A stretch of 22,636 nt of DNA from Pirellulales bacterium. Lineage in GTDB: Bacteria; Planctomycetota; Planctomycetia; Pirellulales; Thermoguttaceae. The stretch is from the NCBI GenBank assembly GCA_030605745.1, contig JAUWHT010000443.1, positions 1-22,636 on the forward strand. The letters run 5' to 3'. Below, in pieces: positions 7,014 through 12,460 of the stretch. Position numbers and translations under genes: made by a program. Under the pieces are notes generated by a model, which was not told the DNA's origin, did not search any database, and was given only the letters and a program-made list of their open reading frames with translations. Each line of letters opens with the position of its first letter. Within the stretch, counting starts at the first letter, position 1.

Positions 7014-7454
7014 ATGCGAGCCTGTGTTCAACGTGTCAGTCGCGCCCGGGTCACCGTGGCCGGAGAGGTCTGCGGTCAGATCGGCACCGGGATGCTCGTC
7101 CTGCTGGGCGTGGCAGAAGGGGACACTGAGGCCGACGCCGGGCAGTTGGCCAGGAAGATCGCCGGCTTGCGGATATTCGAAGACGACCAGGAAAAGATGA
7201 ACCTGGCGCTGGGGGACGTGGGCGGGGCCATGCTGGTCGTCAGCCAATTCACTCTGCTGGGCGATTGCCGCAAGGGCCGCCGACCCAGCTTCGTCGCCGC
7301 CGCACTACCCGAACTGGCTGAGAGACTATACCAGGTCTTCGTCAACGCAGTCACCCAACAGGGAATCGAAGTGGCCACCGGCCGATTCCGTCAGCACATG
7401 GAAGTCGAGTTGGTCAACGACGGGCCGGTAACGCTGCTGCTGGAGAGCAAGTAG
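7014..7454 (+). CDS. dtd: D-aminoacyl-tRNA deacylase
   Basis: A 146-residue protein that hydrolyses D-amino acids from mischarged tRNA, keeping them out of translation in the cytoplasm. Seen: start MRACVQRVSRARVTV, the SQFTLLGDCRKGRRPSF motif (S77-Q-F-T80, with T80 the expected key residue), and NDGPVT at 135-140 containing the Gly137-cisPro138 motif that screens chirality. Length is exactly that of the family. ATG 7014 is preceded by GGAGG at a long distance (about 20 bases). It is divergent from pdxA. The stop TAG 7452-7454 abuts a TGGATAG heptamer pair. Confidence 0.95.
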   Translation: MRACVQRVSRARVTVAGEVCGQIGTGMLVLLGVAEGDTEADAGQLARKIAGLRIFEDDQEKMNLALGDVGGAMLVVSQFTLLGDCRKGRRPSFVAAALPELAERLYQVFVNAVTQQGIEVATGRFRQHMEVELVNDGPVTLLLESK

Positions 7455-7457
7455 TAG

Positions 7458-7471
7458 TGGATAGTGGATAG
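7458..7471 (+). repeat. TGGATAG heptamer pair after dtd
   Basis: Two perfect TGGATAG units plus flanking partial copies. This is the reverse complement of the CTATCCA array in front of trpS at 9097-9126. Confidence 0.8.
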
Positions 7472-7494
7472 TAACCGGAATACAAAACACGTTC

Positions 7495-7703
7495 TCAGTC
7501 TTCCTCTGGCGGTACGATTTTTTCGAGTGCCTCGATGAGCGGCGGTATGTGGTTCTCCACGATTTCCCGGATTCTGGGAAGCTCGACGCGTGGGTAATCA
7601 TGCACAAGACGATGACGCAGTCCCATGCGGCGCCGGCGCTGAAAGAGCGCGCCTTTCGAGCGTAGATGAGCATGTCGAGAAGATACGCGTCGTCACGCAA
7701 CAT
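7495..7703 (-). pseudogene. hepT: hepT remnant (HEPN toxin), internal deletion and frameshift
   Basis: From ATG 7703 one frame gives MLRDDAYLLDMLIYARKARS, the usual start of HepT (DUF86). After a GCGCCGGCGCC sequence near 7630 the homology continues in another frame as RHRLVHDYPRVELPRIREIV, ending at a TGA at 7495-7497. The second part holds the HEPN/HepT motif R-x4-H-x-Y (RHRLVHDY). An intact HepT has about 110-115 residues; here about 45 central residues are missing and the total length (209 bases) is not a multiple of three. It overlaps the mntA stop by 11 bases, the usual coupled arrangement. The toxin (an RNase-like protein normally AMPylated by MntA on its Tyr) should be inactive. Confidence 0.8.
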
Positions 7704-8007
7704 AGACCACCTCCCGCGAAGTGAGGATCTGCCCGCGTCGGATGTAGTTCTCGCTTTTCTCGACGGCGCGCCTGCTGACCAGATCAACCTTACGGCCGAG
7801 CAACCGGGACAGATCGCGCTCCATGTCCATCAACTTGCTCGCCCACGGACCGTAGTCGTCGTTTTGGAAGATGACCAGGAAGTCAACGTCGCTGTCGGAC
7901 CGGAAATCATCCCGGAGGACCGAGCCGAAGATCGAAAGCTCCACGACGTCATACCGGCGACAGATCTCCCGGACCCCATCCATCGGCAGCGATATTGCAG
8001 TTTTCAT
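7693..8007 (-). CDS. mntA: MntA-type minimal nucleotidyltransferase antitoxin
   Basis: A 104-residue MNT-fold protein. The motif G28-S29-x10-D40-x-D42 (GSVLRDDFRSDSDVDFLV) is intact, so the metal-binding aspartates of the active site are present. In known MntA/HepT pairs this enzyme transfers AMP to a Tyr of the HEPN toxin and neutralises it. ATG 8007 has GGAGGACAGGGC just upstream, a strong ribosome binding site. The neighbouring hepT is broken, so this is an orphan antitoxin in what was a mntA-hepT operon. It may be drifting, or may still counter a toxin elsewhere. Confidence 0.87.
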   Translation of the reverse strand: MKTAISLPMDGVREICRRYDVVELSIFGSVLRDDFRSDSDVDFLVIFQNDDYGPWASKLMDMERDLSRLLGRKVDLVSRRAVEKSENYIRRGQILTSREVVYVA

Positions 8008-8200
8008 GCCCTGTCCTCCCTCCGCAAGAACTCACGCACCGCAGTCTTCACATCCCGCGGATCGGATATTCCTGGATATTCCCGGGACACAACACTAATT
8101 TTCCTTCATTATGCCGACAACCCGAAAGGCATCATTGCAAGTTACTCCGGCCGTCCCGAGGATTCTTGGGGATTCTCCCCAGGGTGCCACACTACCATCC
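8008..8200. other. Intergenic region with short direct repeats, no gene seen
   Basis: It holds two GGATATTCC copies 10 bases apart (8064-8072, 8074-8082), followed by C-G-G-G-A-C-A-C-A-A-C-A-C-T-A. A similar but degenerate block (GGATTCT, GGGATTCTCCCC, CACACTACC) lies at about 8160-8195. It may be a decayed repeat or mobile-element end; I cannot identify it. Confidence 0.4.
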
Positions 8201-8539
8201 TCACGGGAGTCCCCCTAATACTCTACCGTTCTCGTCACTCAGCACAAGGAGCGGCCCGTCCTTCCACGCTGACAGGATGATGCGCTCCTTATCGTTCTCG
8301 TCGAACAAGGCGAGAGCCGGCCCGTCCTTGATCGCGGACAACTCGGCACGATGTTTGCCATCGGCGTCCACGAGTAGGAAACGGCGGGCCGTTACACACT
8401 CCTGGGGCTCGGACTCGCCCGATCCTGGAATCGCGGCGACGCACCCGGCCAGCACTCCGGCTATCCCTGCCAAGACGAGGGCCGCTGTCAGCCATCGGTT
8501 CCTCCGCTCCAACTGCGTCAATCGTTCTTCGGTAGTCAT
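8201..8539 (-). CDS. Hypothetical membrane-anchored protein with D-G-P/D-E-N-[GD] repeats
   Basis: A 112-residue protein. ATG 8539 is preceded by AAAGGAA at good spacing; more upstream in-frame ATGs (8569, 8665) lack this. The N-terminus is charged (MTTEERLTQLERRNRW), then a hydrophobic segment (LTAALVLAGIAGVLAGC) makes a signal anchor or, because it ends in LAGC, possibly a lipobox. The C-terminal half has imperfect repeats of the form R-x-x-L-S-x-x-K-D-G-P-x-L-x-L-x-D-E-N-[DG]-x-x-R. I have seen this repeat type in many short planctomycete hypothetical proteins; no function is known to me. It is likely exported or membrane-bound. It is divergent from the RHH antitoxin gene, sharing the spacer with its promoter. 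Confidence 0.75.
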   Translation of the reverse strand: MTTEERLTQLERRNRWLTAALVLAGIAGVLAGCVAAIPGSGESEPQECVTARRFLLVDADGKHRAELSAIKDGPALALFDENDKERIILSAWKDGPLLVLSDENGRVLGGLP

Positions 8540-8562
8540 TGCTTGGTTCCTTTCTTCCCCTG

Positions 8563-8597
8563 TTGACATCCCTGAGCCTGTATTATATTCTATTATA
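8563..8597 (+). promoter_or_regulatory. Promoter of the RHH antitoxin gene, with possible operator
   Basis: A perfect TTGACA (8563-8568) is followed after 17 bases by TATTCT (8586-8591). The -10 sits in TATTATATTCTATTATA, two direct TATTATA copies ten bases apart, strikingly AT-rich for this genome. RHH antitoxins usually bind short repeated sites over their own promoter, so these copies are candidate operator half-sites. GGAAGGAG then precedes ATG 8618. The opposite strand also offers TATAAT boxes for the divergent gene. Confidence 0.6.
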
Positions 8598-8617
8598 GGC
8601 AGGAAGGAGACTTGGAA

Positions 8618-8836
8618 ATGAGAAGCACGATCACAATAAGCATTCCCGAAGCGGTAAGGTCGCAATTGGACAAAGCTGCGAAGGCGGATGGTATCTCGCG
8701 CAGTGATATCGTTCGCGAGTCGCTGCGTGATTACCTATTCTTGCGGGAATTCCGCGCTATGCGAAAGTCCATGGTCCGCGAGGCCTCGCGCTGCGGAATC
8801 TACACGGATCAGGATGTTTTCGATAAGGTATCATGA
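8618..8836 (+). CDS. Ribbon-helix-helix (CopG-type) antitoxin
   Basis: A 72-residue protein. The N-terminus RSTITISIPEAVRSQLDKAA is the beta-strand and first helix of an RHH domain, followed by GISRSDIVRESLRDYLF, the second helix with the conserved S-R-S. The C-terminal tail (REASRCGIYTDQDVFDKVS) is the usual toxin-binding extension seen with PIN partners. ATG 8618 has AAGGAG nine bases upstream. Its stop overlaps the ATG of a PIN-type reading frame by four bases (ATGA), the standard TA arrangement, but that toxin is truncated. It would act as DNA-binding autorepressor and former neutraliser. Confidence 0.88.
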   Translation: MRSTITISIPEAVRSQLDKAAKADGISRSDIVRESLRDYLFLREFRAMRKSMVREASRCGIYTDQDVFDKVS

Positions 8837-8955
8837 AAATCGTCCTAGACACCAAATTTTTACCGGACCATCAGACCAATTTCGCCAAGGAGGGTGACCA
8901 TGCCGGGACCGGGAGAATACGTGGTGGATCGCACCGAAGGAATCACGCGTGTTGA
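8833..8955 (+). pseudogene. PIN toxin remnant
   Basis: ATG 8833 overlaps the antitoxin stop and encodes MKIVLDT, the first strand of PIN-domain RNases with its first catalytic Asp (normally followed by Asn). After that the sequence (KFLPDHQTNF...) has no PIN character, and the frame ends after 40 residues instead of about 130. A deletion joining the toxin start to foreign sequence is the simplest reading. Confidence 0.65.
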
Positions 8956-9025
8956 AGACCTGACCTCGAATCAATCAAACCGCTCTCAATTCACCCACAA
9001 ATTTGGTTTTCAGAAAGTGCAGTGA
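8900..9025 (+). CDS. Possible small ORF (41 residues), probably a gene fragment
   Basis: ATG 8900 is preceded by a very good AAGGAGG at eight bases. It encodes MPGPGEYVVDRTEGITRVED and then low-complexity polar residues to a TGA just before element D. The segment E-Y-V-V-D-R-x-E-G vaguely resembles the start of DUF3006 proteins; I would not insist. It is most likely the 5' end of a gene whose remainder was lost in the deletion that also removed the PIN toxin. Confidence 0.35.
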   Translation: MPGPGEYVVDRTEGITRVEDLTSNQSNRSQFTHKFGFQKVQ

Positions 9026-9032
9026 ATTGCAA

Positions 9033-9060
9033 CCCGCCGAACGCAGTCGGCGGGCGTTTA
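9033..9060 (+). repeat. Dispersed hairpin element D, copy 2
   Basis: CCCGCCGA, loop ACGCAG, TCGGCGGG (perfect 8-bp stem, 9033-9054), then CGTTTA. This is the best preserved of four copies. It lies between the TA remnants and trpS and could terminate transcription. Confidence 0.85.
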
Positions 9061-9096
9061 TTCCAAGAACCAGATTCCACCCACCGCCCCCCATCA

Positions 9097-9126
9097 CTAT
9101 CCACTATCCACTATCCACTATCCACT
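9097..9126 (+). repeat. CTATCCA heptamer array running into the trpS start codon
   Basis: Four perfect CTATCCA units (9097-9124) and a fifth that begins CTAT and is completed by G, so the ATG of trpS (9127-9129) is partly made by the array. No ribosome binding site is present. Confidence 0.9.
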
Positions 9127-10098
9127 ATGCGCGTTCTATCCGGCATTCAACCGACTGGCCGATTCCACTGGGGTAACTACTTCGGCGCGATCCGGCAGTA
9201 CATCCGGTTGCAGGACGAGGCGGAGGATGCGTTTTATTTCATTGCCAACCTGCACGCCCTGACCACTGTGCGCGATCCACAGGAACTCCGGCAACTCACG
9301 CTCGATGCGGCGATCGATCTGCTGGCGTTGGGGCTCGATCCGGACCGGGCCACGCTGTTCGTGCAGTCCGACGTGCCCGAGGTCAGCGAGTTGTGCTGGC
9401 TGCTTTTGACCGGCACGTCGATGGGCCTGCTCCAGCGGTGCCACGCTTACAAAGAGAAGAAGGCCCGAGGGCTGTCGGCCGATGCCGGGTTGTTCGCTTA
9501 CCCCGTTTTGCAAGCGGCCGACATCCTGGCCTACGACTCGGACACCGTTCCGGTGGGCGAGGACCAGGTGCAGCATATCGAGGTCTGCCGCGACCTGGCG
9601 GCCAGCTTCAACCACCACTTCGGCGAGACTTTTGTGTTGCCGGCGGCCAAGCTGATCGACACCTCGGCGCGGGTGCCGGGCGTCGACGGCGAAAAAATGT
9701 CAAAAAGCTACAACAACACCCTGGAAGTGTTCGAAGAACCAAAAACGCTCAGAAAGCAGATCATGCGGATTGTGACCGATTCGCGCCCCGTGGAAGAACC
9801 GAAGGATCCGCAGACCGATCACCTGTTCCAGCTTTACTCGCTTTTCGCCGACGACGCCGGGCGGGCCGAGATGGCGGCAACTTATCGCCGCGGCGGTTTC
9901 GGTTACGGCGAGGTGAAAAAGGCCCTGGCCGAGTTGGCCGAGGATTTCTTCGCCGAGCCGCGCGAGCGTCGCCGCGAGTTGGAAGCTCGCCCGGAGCGGG
10001 TCAGCCATATCCTCGGCGACGGCGCCGCTGTGGCCCGAAAGAAGGCCGCCGAGGTCCTCCTGCGAGCCCAGCAGGCCTGCGGCGTGAAGCCCGCATAA
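9127..10098 (+). CDS. trpS: Tryptophanyl-tRNA synthetase
   Basis: A 323-residue class I synthetase that charges tRNA-Trp. Seen: start MRVLSGIQPTGRFHWGNYFG, where H14-W-G-N17 is the HIGH-type motif; AYPVLQAADILAYD and VPVGEDQVQHIE of the tryptophan and ATP pocket; and GEKMSKSYNN with KMSKS at 190-194. The C-terminal helical domain is complete. Length is typical. The start is fixed by homology at ATG 9127; further upstream in-frame sequence is repeat DNA. The lack of a ribosome binding site, because a heptamer array occupies the leader, is odd for an essential gene. The stop TAA lies in a partial copy of element A. Confidence 0.95.
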   Translation: MRVLSGIQPTGRFHWGNYFGAIRQYIRLQDEAEDAFYFIANLHALTTVRDPQELRQLTLDAAIDLLALGLDPDRATLFVQSDVPEVSELCWLLLTGTSMGLLQRCHAYKEKKARGLSADAGLFAYPVLQAADILAYDSDTVPVGEDQVQHIEVCRDLAASFNHHFGETFVLPAAKLIDTSARVPGVDGEKMSKSYNNTLEVFEEPKTLRKQIMRIVTDSRPVEEPKDPQTDHLFQLYSLFADDAGRAEMAATYRRGGFGYGEVKKALAELAEDFFAEPRERRRELEARPERVSHILGDGAAVARKKAAEVLLRAQQACGVKPA

Positions 10099-10197
10099 AG
10101 CCGCTTTGTGGTGGGTCGCGCCCACAAAGCCGTGACCGGTGGTCGCGCACATAAGGGGTTTGCTGACAATGGCGCGACCACCGGTCGCGGCTTTATG
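10094..10197. repeat. Cluster of three element A copies, two forming a long inverted repeat
   Basis: A partial copy starts at 10094 (CATAAAGCCG) and includes the trpS stop. A full copy at 10123-10148 and its reverse complement at 10172-10197 match over 26 bases with two differences, with a 23-base loop, making a strong hairpin after trpS. The right arm is the exact reverse complement of 1310-1335. A terminator role for trpS is likely but there is no U-tract. Confidence 0.8.
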
Positions 10198-10244
10198 GGC
10201 GAAGCCATCTTCCACTCCTCGTTGAACTTCCTTAGCATGGTGCC

Positions 10245-11102
10245 ATGGAACCGCAACCGGAAACCGCTGAGAACCGACCCGGGCCCGTCGGCGGGGGGTG
10301 CTTTCTGTGGCGTAGCCTTGCCATCTGGCTGCTGGCCGCTCCGGCACTGGGCGCGGTGGTGGCCTGGATGGCCGTGATCGCGCAGTCCGAATTCAACTTC
10401 GCTCCCCTGGTGATCTTCCCGCTGTTGGTCGGTGTGCTGTTGGGGGCGATGCTCGTCGGCTTGATACGGCTTGGCCAGGCGGGCAACCGGGCCACCGCCG
10501 TGGTCAGCACGGTGGCAGCCGTATTGGTGGCCGTCGTCGGAGGGCATTACTTCAGCTATCTGGCCGTCGGCGACGACGCCGAGACGCTGCGGATCGCCCG
10601 AGAGGCCTTACCCGACCAACTCAGGGGCCGAATCCCAAAACCACCGGCCGATTTCCTTGGTTTCCTGCGTCAACAGGCCGCCGAGGGCCGGGAACTGCAC
10701 GTCCTTGACTACAAGGCCACAGGGGTGTTCGCTTGGTTGAGCTGGGTGGTCGATGGTCTGCTGGTGCTCGCTGCCGCGCTGGCCTTAGTAGTCCCGGCGA
10801 TGCGGCAGCCGTATTGCAACTGTTGTCGAAGCTGGTACCGCGTGATACGTAGTGGCCGGATTGACGGTCAGACCGCCCGGCGGCTCGGCGAGTTAGCCGG
10901 CGTGGATACGGGCGACTGTACCGGCCGGGCCCGATACCGGCTGCTAAGCTGCAACGGCGGCTGCGGCCCAACCGCCTTCGAGTTGTCCTGGCAACGGTCC
11001 AAGGGTGACACTTCCGCGGTCCAAGCCTGGCTCGACGCCAACTGCCGCAATCGGGTTATGCAAGTGCTGGACGAAGCGAAAGCAGTAGGCGGTAAGCAGT
11101 GA
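10245..11102 (+). CDS. Hypothetical membrane protein with Cys-rich loop
   Basis: 285 residues. Four hydrophobic segments are visible, at about 24-45, 53-75, 85-105 and 165-187. After the last comes a soluble C-terminal domain with YCNCCRSWY and later SCNGGCG, five or more cysteines that could hold a metal or disulfides. A charged loop (residues 110-160) separates helices three and four. I do not recognise the family. It begins at ATG 10245 without a clear ribosome binding site. The last residues, VGGKQ, and the TGA stop are made by a GTAGGCG/GTAAGCA heptamer pair. No neighbour suggests a role. Confidence 0.7.
   Translation: MEPQPETAENRPGPVGGGCFLWRSLAIWLLAAPALGAVVAWMAVIAQSEFNFAPLVIFPLLVGVLLGAMLVGLIRLGQAGNRATAVVSTVAAVLVAVVGGHYFSYLAVGDDAETLRIAREALPDQLRGRIPKPPADFLGFLRQQAAEGRELHVLDYKATGVFAWLSWVVDGLLVLAAALALVVPAMRQPYCNCCRSWYRVIRSGRIDGQTARRLGELAGVDTGDCTGRARYRLLSCNGGCGPTAFELSWQRSKGDTSAVQAWLDANCRNRVMQVLDEAKAVGGKQ
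11085..11099 (+). repeat. GTAGGCG/GTAAGCA heptamer pair at the membrane protein stop
   Basis: The two heptamers run into GTGA; TGA 11100-11102 is the stop. Same family as the array ending the sigma factor gene. Confidence 0.75.
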
Positions 11103-11129
11103 GGGGGTGGCAATTCATTGCCACCCTAA

Positions 11130-11150
11130 CGCCGACTGCGGTCGGCGGGG
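11130..11150 (-). repeat. Dispersed hairpin element D, copy 3
   Basis: CGCCGACTGCGGTCGGCG, a slightly shortened copy in the orientation of 5742-5769. It is followed directly by element C, so the two types are stacked. Confidence 0.7.
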
Positions 11151-11177
11151 TCGCCGTACCGGCGACCGCTAAACGGC
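11149..11177 (+). repeat. Element C, intergenic copy
   Basis: GGTCGCCG, loop TAC, CGGCGACC is a perfect 8-bp hairpin (11149-11167), followed by GCTAAACGGC. It matches the DNA that forms the pdxA 3' end. Confidence 0.8.
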
Positions 11178-11181
11178 TGAG

Positions 11182-11216
11182 TTCAATTTACAATTTTCAA
11201 TTCACAATTTGCAATT
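11182..11216 (+). repeat. Five heptamers ending in CAATT
   Basis: TTCAATT, TACAATT, TTCAATT, CACAATT and TGCAATT stand in perfect seven-base register (11182-11216). An AT-rich stretch like this could also carry promoter elements for acpS. Confidence 0.85.
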
Positions 11217-11236
11217 GCCAATCCCTAACCCCTCGC

Positions 11237-11264
11237 CCCTAATCCCTAATCCCTAATCCCTTAC
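11237..11264 (+). repeat. CCCTAAT heptamer array directly before acpS
   Basis: CCCTAAT at 11237-11243, 11244-11250 and 11251-11257, then CCCTTAC to 11264, one base before ATG 11266. It leaves no room for a ribosome binding site. Confidence 0.9.
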
Positions 11265-11265
11265 C

Positions 11266-11658
11266 ATGTCCGAGATCATTGGAATCGGTACCGACATCAC
11301 GGAGTGTCTGCGGATCGCACGGATGATCGAGCGACACGGAGAGTTGTTTGTCAATCGGGTGTACACATCCGAGGAGATCACGTACTGCCAGCGCCGCAAG
11401 CAGTCGACGCAGCACTTCGCCGGCCGCTGGGCCGCCAAGGAGGCCGTGCTGAAGGCCCTGGGAACCGGATGGAGGCGAGGGATTACCTGGCGCGACGTCG
11501 AAATACGCAATGAACCGAACGGAAAGCCGGTCGTGGCCGTGCGAGGTGGGGCCAAAGAAGTCGTCGAACAACTCGGCATCACCAAAATATTGGTCAGCAT
11601 CTCCCATTGCCGAACCCACGCCACCGCTTATGCAATAGCAGTCGGAGGAAAGGAATAA
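11266..11658 (+). CDS. acpS: Holo-[acyl-carrier-protein] synthase
   Basis: A 130-residue phosphopantetheinyl transferase that moves 4'-phosphopantetheine from CoA to apo-ACP for fatty acid synthesis. Seen: IGIGTDITE with Asp10 as metal ligand; FAGRWAAKEAVLKALGTG with Glu59 as second ligand; and the C-terminal SISHCRTHATAYAIA. Length is typical for AcpS trimers. The start is fixed by homology at ATG 11266 although the leader is a CCCTAAT array with no ribosome binding site. It is followed after 95 bases by the GmhA-like gene on the same strand. Confidence 0.94.
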   Translation: MSEIIGIGTDITECLRIARMIERHGELFVNRVYTSEEITYCQRRKQSTQHFAGRWAAKEAVLKALGTGWRRGITWRDVEIRNEPNGKPVVAVRGGAKEVVEQLGITKILVSISHCRTHATAYAIAVGGKE

Positions 11659-11753
11659 CTGGACTTACACGACAACTCGTCGTTGCCCCACGGCAACAAA
11701 CTCGGGATGGGGCATTGGCAATGGCACAACAACAAAAGGAGGAAGCATAGATC

Positions 11754-12320
11754 ATGGAACCAACACACTTTGCTCGCAATTATCTCGATAACCTCGCGGA
11801 ACTGCTCCCAAAGATCGACGCCGATGCGATCACCCGAGCGATCGAGTGGCTCCGTGAGGCCTGTAACCAAGGTCGGACAATCTACTCGTGCGGCAACGGC
11901 GGGAGCGCCTTGATCGCTTCCCAGATGGTCGGCGACCTCGTCAAACAGGCTTCGATGGAACGTCAACCACGGTTCAAGATGATCGGTTTGGCCGACAGCA
12001 CCGGTACAATACTGGCCTATGCCAACGATATGAATTACGAATCGATCTTCGTGGAGCCCTTGAAAAACTTTGCCGTCGCCGGCGACGTGCTGATCGCCAT
12101 CAGCGGCAGCGGCAACAGCGAAAACGTGCTCCTGGCGGTAGAATATGCCAACCAGATCGATTGCAAGACGATCGGCCTGACTACCTCCACCGGTGGCCGC
12201 CTGCAAGAAATCGCCCAGCTCCCGCTGGTTGTGCCGACTGATCACATGGGCCGGCTCGAAGATTGCTTTTTCATCCTGACGCATATTCTGTGCTACGCCT
12301 TCATCGATGGTGCATTTTAA
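11754..12320 (+). CDS. SIS-domain phosphoheptose isomerase-like protein (GmhA-like)
   Basis: 188 residues, one SIS domain: phosphosugar-binding CGNGGSA (46-52) and ISGSGNS (116-122), and H177 near the C-terminus at the place of the catalytic His of GmhA. GmhA turns sedoheptulose 7-phosphate into the heptose phosphate for LPS core synthesis. By eye alignment with E. coli GmhA the zinc ligands differ: H61 becomes Q57, E65 becomes D61 and Q172 becomes E169. So the activity or metal may differ, and I do not use the symbol. AAAAGGAGG lies about ten bases before ATG 11754. No other heptose gene is near; the LacI gene follows after two hairpins. Confidence 0.8.
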   Translation: MEPTHFARNYLDNLAELLPKIDADAITRAIEWLREACNQGRTIYSCGNGGSALIASQMVGDLVKQASMERQPRFKMIGLADSTGTILAYANDMNYESIFVEPLKNFAVAGDVLIAISGSGNSENVLLAVEYANQIDCKTIGLTTSTGGRLQEIAQLPLVVPTDHMGRLEDCFFILTHILCYAFIDGAF

Positions 12321-12336
12321 CGCTACAGAGTGTCAT

Positions 12337-12374
12337 TGCTTCGCAGAAGCAGTGCGGGTGGTGTGGCACCACCC
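12337..12374 (+). terminator. Tandem hairpins after the SIS gene
   Basis: TGCTTC-GCA-GAAGCA (12337-12351) is followed by GGGTGGTG-TGG-CACCACCC (12356-12374, perfect 8-bp stem). The sequence after it is GAGTTTATG, not a real T-tract. Probable terminator of the SIS gene. Confidence 0.55.
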
Positions 12375-12381
12375 GAGTTTA

Positions 12382-12393
12382 TGCAAATTTGCA
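12382..12393. promoter_or_regulatory. Candidate operator 1 upstream of the LacI gene
   Basis: A perfect 12-base palindrome TGCAAATTTGCA, about 70 bases before the start codon. It shares TTTGCA with the second palindrome 14 bases downstream. LacI-family dimers bind such palindromes, so autoregulation is likely. Confidence 0.5.
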
Positions 12394-12406
12394 CAACAAT
12401 TTTCAT

Positions 12407-12423
12407 AATTTTGCAGCAAAATT
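12407..12423. promoter_or_regulatory. Candidate operator 2 upstream of the LacI gene
   Basis: AATTTTGC-A-GCAAAATT is a perfect 17-base inverted repeat with one central base, about 40 bases before the start codon, overlapping CATAAT (12404-12409), which could be a -10 box. Confidence 0.5.
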
Positions 12424-12460
12424 CTTGCAATCCCCGTTGCGCCATGATAGGATCATTGGA

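Noticed and set aside
7326..7787. 153-codon minus frame across dtd and hepT
   Set aside because: It joins the hepT start to out-of-frame sequence and a dtd shadow; better explained as a broken hepT.
9097..9126. CRISPR or iteron array
   Set aside because: Simple seven-base tandem repeat without spacers and no replication gene nearby.
9022..9126. 35-residue extension of trpS
   Set aside because: It is encoded by element D and a heptamer array, and TrpS normally begins at MRVLSGIQPTG.
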